Assembly: GCF_000426385.1 (NCBI RefSeq)
Contig: NZ_AUFG01000027.1
Location: 1 to 50,897, forward strand
Direction of reading: 5' to 3'
Source of the DNA: Arsenicicoccus bolidensis DSM 15745
GTDB lineage: Bacteria > Actinomycetota > Actinomycetes > Actinomycetales > Dermatophilaceae
DNA length: 50,897 nt
The position numbers and the translations under genes are program-made. The notes under the pieces were generated by a model, which saw only the letters and a program-made list of their open reading frames with translations, did not search any database and was not told where the DNA came from. This document shows, piece after piece, positions 44,609 through 50,897 of this stretch. Positions within the stretch are counted from its first letter, which is position 1, and the number at the start of each line of letters is the position of its first letter.

Positions 44609-44615
44609 CGCTAAA

Positions 44616-44690
44616 AGACCTGCACAGACCTGCTAGACCTTATTGACCAACTAGACCATACTGAATCCATCAACACGACAGACCACACCC
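44616..44690 (+). promoter_or_regulatory. CTAGAC-repeat promoter cassette, copy 2 (ssb)
   Basis: CTAGAC at 44633 and 44651 in GACCTGCTAGACCTTATTGA, followed by CCAACTAGACCATACT and ATCAACACGACAGAC. It matches copy 1 across about 60 bases with few differences and lies 20 bases before the ssb ribosome site (AGGAGGT). Confidence 0.65.
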
Positions 44691-44711
44691 TCACATCACC
44701 AGGAGGTAACC

Positions 44712-45191
44712 ATGAGCACGATCGTCTTCGCCGGCAACCTCGCCGCAGACCCCGACCTTCGCGTCACCTCGAGCGGGCGTCCCGTCGCCCGGTTCACCGT
44801 CATTGAGAACCGGCGCCGCCGCACCGAAGGCGGCGACGGGTGGGAGGACGCCGAGCCCAACGTCTACCGCGTCCAGGCCTGGGGTGGATTCGCCGAGAAC
44901 ATCGTCGAGTCCTGCGGCAAGGGCGACCGCGTGCACGTCACGGGCAGCATCGTCACGGATCGGTGGACCGACAAGGAGACCGGTGAGGACCGGATCGCTC
45001 AGCACGTCAAGGCCGACGAGGTGGCGTTCAGCCTGCGCTACCACACCGTGCGCGCCACCAAGGCGACCCGGGCCAGCGAGGCGTCGGACGGATCGCACCC
45101 GACGTGCCGCATCTGCGGCCAGACGGACGTGGAGGACGCCGGAGCGCACGCGGAGGAAACCGGGCACTGGCCGAAGGCCGTCGAGGCCTGA
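44712..45191 (+). CDS. ssb: single-stranded DNA-binding protein with zinc-finger-like C-terminus
   Basis: 159 residues. OB fold at 1-112 (IVFAGNLAADPDLRVTSSGR, PVARFTVIENRRRR, GDRVHVTGSI). Instead of the acidic DDD-PF tip that recruits partner proteins, the tail ends in C132xxC135...H146...H152 (TCRICGQTDV, ETGH), a probable zinc motif. AGGAGGTAACC precedes ATG 44712. Plasmid SSBs coat single strands during transfer and replication; the unusual tail implies other partners. Confidence 0.92.
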   Translation: MSTIVFAGNLAADPDLRVTSSGRPVARFTVIENRRRRTEGGDGWEDAEPNVYRVQAWGGFAENIVESCGKGDRVHVTGSIVTDRWTDKETGEDRIAQHVKADEVAFSLRYHTVRATKATRASEASDGSHPTCRICGQTDVEDAGAHAEETGHWPKAVEA

Positions 45192-45273
45192 AACAGTCAC
45201 CGGACCGGGGGAGTCGCGCGCAGCGGCCCCCCGGTCGTCGCGCAAGACCGCACACCTAAGGAGATTGACCGAG

Positions 45274-46101
45274 ATGACTGTGTACGCGGTCGCCCTGTCC
45301 AAAGGCGGCTCGACGAAGACCACGACGGCCGCTGAGCTGGTCGCAGCGCTGGCACGGCGCGGCCGCCGAGTGCTGGCCGTCGACCTGGACCAGCAGGGCA
45401 ACTTCACGACCCGGCTGGGCGTGACCGAGGACACCGAGGTGTCTGCGGTAGCGGTGGACGTGCTCACCGCGGAGGCGTCGGCGCCCGAGGCTGCGGTGGC
45501 GGCTCCAAGTGTGCCGGGAGCCAGCGTGCTTGCGGGAACGCACGACCTCGCCGACCTGGACCACCGGCCCGAGGTGATCACGGCACTCCGCGATCACCTG
45601 CCTGAGGTGGCGGGGGAGTGGGACGACGTGGTGATCGACACACCGCCGGCGCTCGGGCTGGTCACCCTGGCCGCCCTCGCGGCCGCGGACGTGGTGGTGG
45701 CCGCCGTGGCGTGCGAGACCGAGGCCTACGACCAGCTGGATCGGCTCGTGCAGGTCATCGCCCAGCGGATCGCACCCCGGATGAAACCAGGCCAGCAAGT
45801 GCACTGGATCGTCCCTACACGCTATGACGCGCGTCGTCTGCTCGACCGGGACGTGGTCGACCTGCTCAGCGAGCAGCACCCCGGCCGCGTGACCTCACCG
45901 GTGCGCGAGGCGGTCGCGGCCCGCGACGCCTACACGTCCGCAATGCCGGTCAGCGTGTACGCCCCAGCTTCGGGGATCGCTGATGACTACGAGGCGGCGC
46001 TGAGGCCCATCATCGGCGGCGATGTGCTGACTACCGCAGACGCCCAACGGACGCGCCAGGAGTACGCCGAGCCGGTGCACGCCGCACGCGAGCAGCGATA
46101 G
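45274..46101 (+). CDS. parA: ParA-type partition ATPase
   Basis: 275 residues from ATG 45274 (AAGGAG upstream). Deviant Walker A ALSKGGSTKTTTAAEL (K10, K15), Walker A' AVDLDQQGNFT, Walker B DDVVIDTPPALG. It is a small type-Ib-like ParA without an N-terminal HTH, so an RHH or ParB partner should repress the operon. The partner candidate is 33 bases downstream. It moves plasmid copies apart over the nucleoid. Confidence 0.93.
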   Translation: MTVYAVALSKGGSTKTTTAAELVAALARRGRRVLAVDLDQQGNFTTRLGVTEDTEVSAVAVDVLTAEASAPEAAVAAPSVPGASVLAGTHDLADLDHRPEVITALRDHLPEVAGEWDDVVIDTPPALGLVTLAALAAADVVVAAVACETEAYDQLDRLVQVIAQRIAPRMKPGQQVHWIVPTRYDARRLLDRDVVDLLSEQHPGRVTSPVREAVAARDAYTSAMPVSVYAPASGIADDYEAALRPIIGGDVLTTADAQRTRQEYAEPVHAAREQR

Positions 46102-46104
46102 AAC

Positions 46105-46130
46105 GCACAGACTAACTAGACGTAGGAGGC
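46105..46130 (+). promoter_or_regulatory. CTAGAC motif upstream of parB-like gene
   Basis: ACAGACTAACTAGACGTAGG (CTAGAC at 46116) lies between parA and the parB-like gene and shares ACTAACTAGAC with cassette 1. It may be an additional ParB or repressor site. GTAGGAGG is the ribosome site. Confidence 0.5.
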
Positions 46131-46133
46131 ACC

Positions 46134-46736
46134 ATGGCCACTCGCCGCAGCTTGCGCGACCGCAACCGCGCAGCCATCGCACACGATCCCGGCGCGACCA
46201 ACACCGATCCGCCCACACCCCCTCGCGACTCGTTGCCGGCCGCCGACGAAAGCAAGCTGGCGACCGCGGGCGCACGAAAGGAGCCGCCGGCGGCCAAGAG
46301 CCCGGCCACGCGCGCCGCGGCTGCCGGAGAAACCGTGCGCCTGGGCATCTACCTCACACCCGACGAGTTCAACCAGGCGAAGGCCGGCTATCTGGCTGAC
46401 TGGACCAACGGCGGCCAGGCCGACTCGTTCGCACGGTGGATCGCCGCTGCGATCAGCGCCTACGCAGCCAAGACCCCCGAGCAGCGGGCCGAGCACGCGA
46501 CGCCCAAGGGGCGAGCCCAGGAGCGCACGGGCGCCGCCCGGTCCTTCAGCATCCCCACGGCCACGGTGGAACGAATGCGCGCCGCTATCACCGCCGACCG
46601 CCAGGCCGGCCGTTGGCCCTCCGATAGCGCCTGGTGCGGCGAAGCGCTGCAGGAGGCGGTCGCGGCCGCACTTAGCAGGAACGGCGGCACGCTGCCCACA
46701 CCCCCTCCGCGCCTGCCCAACCGACTCGTGCGTTGA
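46134..46736 (+). CDS. parB: ParB-like centromere-binding protein
   Basis: 200 residues. A basic N-terminus (MATRRSLRDRNRAAIAHDPG) and Pro-rich linker precede a folded part with ETVRLGIYLTPDEFNQAKAG and GAARSFSIPTATVERMRAAI, two strand-helix segments like the RHH or degenerate ParB folds of small plasmid systems. No ParB CTPase motif (GERRxR) is present. It directly follows parA. It probably binds the CTAGAC sites nearby; binding is inferred from position only. Confidence 0.68.
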   Translation: MATRRSLRDRNRAAIAHDPGATNTDPPTPPRDSLPAADESKLATAGARKEPPAAKSPATRAAAAGETVRLGIYLTPDEFNQAKAGYLADWTNGGQADSFARWIAAAISAYAAKTPEQRAEHATPKGRAQERTGAARSFSIPTATVERMRAAITADRQAGRWPSDSAWCGEALQEAVAAALSRNGGTLPTPPPRLPNRLVR

Positions 46737-46786
46737 CTTGATAGACCATATAGGCAGCATTGACCAATGATGAAGGGGGGCAGGCT

Positions 46787-47080
46787 ATGGGCGGCGTCGA
46801 TCCTCAGCGCCAGGCGGTGCGGGAAACGGCTCAGCGGCTGCACGCGACGCGTCGCGGGGGCCGAAGCAACGGAAGGCAGGCGGCCTACCTCGAGGACGTG
46901 GGCGGCCTGGTGCGCGAGGTGGCCTTTATCCTGGGCCAGTCCGGCATCAGCTGGGGCGACGTCGCCCGGCAAGTCGACCAGGCCGACGACGTCATGGCGC
47001 GGCTACTGCTGATGGACCCGGCAGGGACGCTCGAATACGCCTTGTGCTCCGCCGTCGAGGAAGCCCGTAGGCGGTTCTAG
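46787..47080 (+). CDS. small protein after parB, module gene 5
   Basis: 97 residues from ATG 46787 with AAGGGGGG upstream; a TTG at 46760 is in frame but unlikely. Helical (REVAFILGQSGISWGDVARQ, then VDQADDVMARLLLMD). A further motif TTGATAGACCATATAGG sits at 46739-46755. Not recognised; perhaps a partition or copy-number accessory. Confidence 0.6.
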   Translation: MGGVDPQRQAVRETAQRLHATRRGGRSNGRQAAYLEDVGGLVREVAFILGQSGISWGDVARQVDQADDVMARLLLMDPAGTLEYALCSAVEEARRRF

Positions 47081-47116
47081 ACGTACCGGCTGCGAATAGC
47101 CCCGTCATCCACCACA

Positions 47117-47283
47117 AGTAGTCGCGACGTGTGGCCGGGCCGGCTACGGGTGTCCCCGCCCTGGCTTCTTTCGGTGGTCTCTCGGGTCGGTGGTGACGCC
47201 TGGGGGCTTGACGCCCTGGCGGTAGGGCGCTCCACCCCCGTCCTCACCAGCCCGTCTTTCCTCAGCCGGCTACGGCCGGTGTG
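47117..47283. repeat. right arm of long imperfect inverted repeat
   Basis: Begins AGTAGTCGCGACGTGTGGCC and ends in CAGCCGGCTACGGCCGGT, the reverse complement of 43601-43777 with scattered mismatches. It fills most of the gap between the convergent gene at 46787 and the restriction gene, where no coding sequence was seen (47081-47328). Confidence 0.8.
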
Positions 47284-47328
47284 GCTGTCAGGAACGCGCC
47301 TGTGGGCTGACGCGGGTGGGCCAGGGGC

Positions 47329-48267
47329 CTAAGAGTCTGATGGGGGGTTGGTGTTGTCCGGAGTGTCATCGGTGGTGCCCGGGGGGGTGGGTAGCGGAAG
47401 GTGACGGCGTTCGCGAAGCTGGCGGACGTCGACGTGCTGGGTGACGGGGGTGACGTCGAGGACTTGGTGAATCATGGCGTCGAGGAACTGGTCTGGTCGC
47501 AGTGATGGGGGAACGTCGTCGACGTTCACGATGACCTCCTGCTCGGAGAGGGGGAGGTCATCGTCCCAGTGGACGAGCGCGAGCCCGGTAGCGGTGTAGC
47601 CGCCCCGGCCGTCGGTGTCACGGAGCTTGCTCATCATGTCTTTGGTGCGTTCCCAGGCTTCTTTCTCCGTGGTCAGGATGGTGTCGCGTTGGAGGAAGAA
47701 GAAACCGGTAGCGGCTAGGGGGTATCGGCCGCGCAGGTTCGCGGCGTCGCCGTAGGCCTCCTCGAACCTGTTGGGCAGGTTCTTGCCGAAAGAGGAGACT
47801 TGCGCCTTGGTACTCAGCAGCAGCTCGGGCCCGCGGTCCCAGCGGGCGATGCAGACGTCGATCTGCTTGTAGTAGGCCCGCCCCAGCACGCGGGCGTCAG
47901 CCGGTGCAACGGAGGTGACGCGTTCCAGGTGGGGTCGTACCTGGTCGGCGAGGCGCCGGGGGAGCTTGTCGATGAAGAGGACGACGTCGCGGGGTAGGAC
48001 CCGGGGGCGGGTAGCTCGAGGCCAGACTTCGTCGGCGAGGAAGCCGCCGCGGCGGAGCTCGTGGGCGAGCCAGGCGTCGATGCCCTTGGCGAAGCGTCCT
48101 GACTCGGACACGCTGCCGCTGCGAATCGGGTAGGTCAGGAGCCGGCCGAGCAGGTCATAGTCCGGCCCGTACCGGGGTGGTTCGCCTTCTTGGTGCAGCC
48201 ATGGGTCATTGGCAGGGGTGGCGGCGAGTTCCGCGTCGAAGGCGGTGAGTGCGTCTTCCTTGCTCAC
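47329..48267 (-). CDS. putative restriction endonuclease of the R-M pair
   Basis: 312 residues, coupled to the methyltransferase by a four-base overlap. The central part YKQIDVCIARWDRGPELLLS and TKAQVSS fits a PD-(D/E)xK-type core (Asp, then x-x-K on the next strand). Further on is ATGFFFLQRDTI. No known type II enzyme recognised; the pairing with an NPPY methylase is the main support. Alternatively it could be a related nuclease of a phage-defence system. Confidence 0.7.
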   Translation of the reverse strand: MSKEDALTAFDAELAATPANDPWLHQEGEPPRYGPDYDLLGRLLTYPIRSGSVSESGRFAKGIDAWLAHELRRGGFLADEVWPRATRPRVLPRDVVLFIDKLPRRLADQVRPHLERVTSVAPADARVLGRAYYKQIDVCIARWDRGPELLLSTKAQVSSFGKNLPNRFEEAYGDAANLRGRYPLAATGFFFLQRDTILTTEKEAWERTKDMMSKLRDTDGRGGYTATGLALVHWDDDLPLSEQEVIVNVDDVPPSLRPDQFLDAMIHQVLDVTPVTQHVDVRQLRERRHLPLPTPPGTTDDTPDNTNPPSDS

Positions 48268-49973
48268 GCGTCACCCTGTCCGCGTCCGGCTACGACCATT
48301 GCGTGCGGGGAGATGCGGTCCTTGGCGTTGGTGCCGCGGGCCCGGCGACGTGCGGCGAGCATCGCGTAGGCCTGCTCGAGGTCGCTGACGTTGGCGGCCG
48401 GCATCGACAGGCCCTCGCGCAAGACTGCCTGGTCGACGAGGCGGACCGCGTCGAGGAGGTGGCCTCCCCGTAGGTGGTCGCGGACACGGGGCCGGATCGC
48501 GCGAAGATCCTCGGCGCACCTGATGACGCCGGCGGGCGCGGGCACCGGGAGGTCGTCCGCCTCGCGCGGCTCGAGTTTAAGCATCCCGCCGCCGTAGGCA
48601 CGTCCGACGATCTCGGCGCCGACGAGTGTGACCGAGTTCAGGGAGGCCAGGGGCAGGAGCTCACGACCGAGTTCGCGGTGTTCTTCGGTGAGGTAGACCC
48701 CGTGGACGCTGTTGAGGTGGCGTGCGCCAGCGGCGTTCGTGGTCAGTCGCGGGGTGTCGGCGTTCATGTACGTCAGGAGAAGATCGGCGGGAGCGACGAG
48801 CGGCACCCGCCACCAGGGCGTACGTACGCGGCACTTATAGGCGTTGGGGACGCCCTGCTTCTCGCCTTCTCGAATGTAGGCCTGGGCGGCGGGGCTTGGA
48901 TCACCACTCGGTCGGAACAGCAGTGTGGCGGAGCCGGTGCGGCCGAGCTCGGCGCGCATCTGTGTGGTGAACGACAGGCCGCGCAGGTGGCGGCTACCGG
49001 GCGGGCTCAGGGGTAGCAGCTCTTCAGTAGTGAGGCCACGCGCGGCGGCCTGCTCGGGGGAGAGGGTGAAGAACTTGTTGGCGCCGGTGACCATGCCCAG
49101 TGTGGTCTCGCCCCAGGTGTGCAAAGTCGTGGTGTCCGCGCTGGCCAGCGCGGATGCGTACGCGCTGGCGCTGGCTGTCGGAAGCAGGGCGGAGGTCCAT
49201 TTCCCGCTGGCCGTGGTCGGGGTCCAGAGGGCTGCGGTATCGGGGTCGAGCTGGTCGAGTGCATCAGCGTCCTGGACCTGTAGCAGCTCGCAGTGGTCGG
49301 TGCCTCCGGTGCCTTCGGCGAGGAGCAGCACAACGTCTTCGAGGACGCCGGGGAAGACGCGCTCGTTGAACAGGACGAGGCGGACGCGGGCGAAGCGTCG
49401 CATCAAGAACTCACGTACTTGTGCGGCGTAGTTGACCGACAGCAGTTCGGCGGGAAGCACGAGCCCGAGCCGGCCCCCGGGCTTGAGGAACAAGGCGGAG
49501 TGCACGGTGAACGCTGCCCACGAGGAGGCCAGGTTGGTCAGAGCCACGCCGGCCCGCAGCGCGGCTTGACGTGAGGCCGTACGGCCGGGGCCGGCGAAGT
49601 CCTGGTAGCGGACGTACGGCGGGTTGCCGATCACCGCGTCATAGGAGGGCGTCGGCTCGACCGCGAAGAAATCGTTGACGCGGACCCGTGCCTGCGCGCC
49701 GGCCTGACGCAGGATCGTGCGGGCGGCCCGGGCGGATGCGTCGTGCAGCTCGACGCCATCGAGGGTTCCCTCCCCATCGTCGGTGGGCAGGGCCGTGAGC
49801 CGCTGGTGGGCGGCGAGCAGGAACGCCGCCTCGCCACATGACGGCTCGAGTACCCGGTCGGTGCTCGCGCGCACAGCCCACCGCGCGACGTAGTCCGCGA
49901 CTGTAGGGGGGGTAAAGAAGGCCCCTCGGGCCTTCCTCAATGCGGCGGTGTCGATCTGCTCAGCGGCGTTCAC
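48264..49973 (-). CDS. N6-adenine DNA methyltransferase of type II style
   Basis: 569 residues. N-terminal RGAFFTPPTVADYVARW is the conserved start of class-I amino-methylases; SAM motif I VLEPSCGEAAFL at 41-52; catalytic NPPY at 117-120 in VIGNPPYVRY. The C-terminal half contains the target-recognition part (GGMLKLEPREADDLPVPAPA). It should modify adenine in the site recognised by the nuclease encoded 3' of it. The start at ATG 49973 is the first in frame. Recognition site unknown. Confidence 0.92.
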   Translation of the reverse strand: MNAAEQIDTAALRKARGAFFTPPTVADYVARWAVRASTDRVLEPSCGEAAFLLAAHQRLTALPTDDGEGTLDGVELHDASARAARTILRQAGAQARVRVNDFFAVEPTPSYDAVIGNPPYVRYQDFAGPGRTASRQAALRAGVALTNLASSWAAFTVHSALFLKPGGRLGLVLPAELLSVNYAAQVREFLMRRFARVRLVLFNERVFPGVLEDVVLLLAEGTGGTDHCELLQVQDADALDQLDPDTAALWTPTTASGKWTSALLPTASASAYASALASADTTTLHTWGETTLGMVTGANKFFTLSPEQAAARGLTTEELLPLSPPGSRHLRGLSFTTQMRAELGRTGSATLLFRPSGDPSPAAQAYIREGEKQGVPNAYKCRVRTPWWRVPLVAPADLLLTYMNADTPRLTTNAAGARHLNSVHGVYLTEEHRELGRELLPLASLNSVTLVGAEIVGRAYGGGMLKLEPREADDLPVPAPAGVIRCAEDLRAIRPRVRDHLRGGHLLDAVRLVDQAVLREGLSMPAANVSDLEQAYAMLAARRRARGTNAKDRISPHAMVVAGRGQGDA

Positions 49974-50092
49974 CGTCCCAGTTTGGCCTATGCAACGACA
50001 GGGCGATGACGTAGCGGCCCGCGCGGGTCGCCTCGGTTACTCGGCCGGAGGGAACGCTCAGGACCCGAGATAGCGACCTCGAACATCTTTAG

Positions 50093-50260
50093 GACGTAGT
50101 GTTCTTCGAGGGGGCGACCTTCTCGGGCGGCAGAGTGACCGTCGACTTGGCGACGTTCTCGGAGGGCCTGGCGCCCTTCTTCAACGCGGTGTTCTCGATG
50201 GGCGAAGTCACTTGCGGCGGAGAGCAGTTCCGTGGCTGGCCACCTCCACCCGCTCGGTGA
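50093..50260 (+). pseudogene. pentapeptide-type repeat remnant
   Basis: The plus-strand frame reads DVVFFEGATFSGG, then VDLATFSEG, then FFNAVFSMGEVT: three staggered copies of an F-x-x-A-x-F-S-x-G unit, the F-centred pentapeptide pattern. It is preceded by an in-frame TAG, has no start codon and ends at TGA 50258-50260 after 56 codons, so it looks like a leftover of a longer gene. The rest of 49974-50354 shows no convincing gene. It lies just upstream of the large repeat protein and may come from a related, decayed copy. Confidence 0.45.
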
Positions 50261-50375
50261 GGATCGGATGTGGATCGCTTCTCTCCCGTTGTGGAGTGTC
50301 CACAAATTCCTTGGACCTCCCCGCTTGGGCCGGGCGTCGACGCCGTCGCGGCGCATGGGATGCCATGATCCTTGG

Positions 50376-50897
50376 GTGGAGGAGGTCGAGACACGGCATG
50401 CCTGGGTCGAGCAGCTTCGAGCAGCCCTGAGCGACGGCAGCGAGGTCGATGTCACGTCATGGGTCGCTGCTGGTTCAGTTCGCCTCGGCTCGGTCCAGGA
50501 CGGCCCAGGTCGAGCCCTCGTGCCGGCCTCGGCTGTTCGTGAGGTTCTACTTCGACCACCCGAGAACACGGATCCCCGTGGCCTCGTAGTCGTCGGGGCA
50601 CGGATTGCGGGGCCTCTCGACTTGGAGTACGTCCAGGTGGGCATCCCGGTGACCTTTCGCAGATGTCATTTTCCCGATGGCATCTATGCGAAGGGTTGCT
50701 CTCTCGTTCAGCTCACCCTTTCCGATAGCGCGCTCGCACACTTGGACTTGGATAAATCTCACGTTCGTCTCGACGTCTCCCTAACCGGCACGGAAGTGGC
50801 CGCTCAGGTCCGTATCATTCGGGCGCACATCGGCGGTCAGCTGGCCATGAACCGGGCGAGCGTGACCAACGACTCCGGGCCCGCCCTGCACGCCGAC
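50376..50897 (+). CDS. 5' part of repeat-rich membrane protein that continues at base 1
   Basis: The frame is open to the right edge and continues in frame at position 1, giving a predicted protein of about 585 residues. GTG 50376 is chosen; an in-frame ATG at 50355 is an alternative and neither has a clear Shine-Dalgarno. The encoded part has hydrophobic-step repeats such as GARIAGPLDL and RAHIGGQLAM and ends in VTNDSGPALHAD. This is the repeat style of actinobacterial pentapeptide-like (beta-helix) proteins often labelled membrane-associated oxidoreductase; I see no redox motif, so that label is not supported here. Function unknown. Confidence 0.75.
   Translation, partial: MEEVETRHAWVEQLRAALSDGSEVDVTSWVAAGSVRLGSVQDGPGRALVPASAVREVLLRPPENTDPRGLVVVGARIAGPLDLEYVQVGIPVTFRRCHFPDGIYAKGCSLVQLTLSDSALAHLDLDKSHVRLDVSLTGTEVAAQVRIIRAHIGGQLAMNRASVTNDSGPALHAD

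Noticed and set aside
1..50897. CRISPR arrays, tRNA or rRNA genes, integrase/att sites
   Set aside because: No regularly spaced short repeats, no cloverleaf or rRNA sequence and no tyrosine or large serine integrase were seen; the two small serine recombinases belong to transposons.

Overview
The window reads as a whole mobilisable or conjugative plasmid of a high-GC Gram-positive actinobacterium, probably of the Micrococcales type. The evidence is strong GC3 bias, many GTG starts and ATGA/GTGA-coupled genes, and typical actinobacterial plasmid families (SCO6880-type transfer protein, DUF4913, DUF6668, DUF3703). No rRNA, tRNA or chromosomal housekeeping operon was seen. A reading frame running off the right edge continues in frame at base 1, and both sides carry the same TNDSGPAL repeat, so the window is best read as a circle of about 50.9 kb cut inside one gene.

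Layout: (i) 50376-50897 joined to 1-1236 is a repeat-rich membrane protein. (ii) 1443-13089 is a Tn402/Tn5053-type transposition module (tniA, tniB, tniQ, tniR) that has decayed: stop in tniA, frameshift in tniQ, tniB split by a 6.9-kb IS21-family element. (iii) That element (4039-10957) carries istAB plus metal-efflux and thiol-redox cargo: ArsR-type repressor, two CDF transporters, DUF3703, DsbA-like, VKOR and a ccdA scrap. It is bounded by 50-bp inverted repeats and a 6-bp target repeat. (iv) 13007-14178 is a two-gene minus-strand pair with a TIR/deoxyribosyltransferase-like protein. (v) 14180-17345 is the mobilisation region (MobC, MOBP relaxase, coiled-coil protein). (vi) 17483-19121 is an RHH-YfbU regulator with a DUF3800-like partner. 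(vii) 19303-27988 on the minus strand is a tightly coupled type IV secretion operon (VirD4, VirB4, SCO6880, VirB6, VirB2-like). (viii) 28168-33407 on the plus strand holds a small HTH protein, lipoprotein, three-domain peptidoglycan hydrolase, MinD-like ATPase, RHH protein and candidate replication protein.

(ix) 33471-42384 holds small plasmid genes, the last of which is split exactly by a 6,008-bp Tn3-family transposon (36063-42070). It has a 5-bp target duplication and a LysR/YeiH exporter cargo. (x) 42385-47283 is a maintenance module (nested dyad that could be an origin, SSB, ParA, ParB-like protein, small genes). It is controlled by repeated CTAGAC-containing upstream cassettes and bracketed by an inverted repeat of about 170 bp. 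(xi) 47329-49973 is a two-gene restriction-modification system.

Together these give a plasmid able to nick, transfer, partition and protect itself. It has served as a landing site for at least three transposon families, with metal/thiol and anion-export cargo added by insertion. All functions are read from sequence only; no database search was possible.
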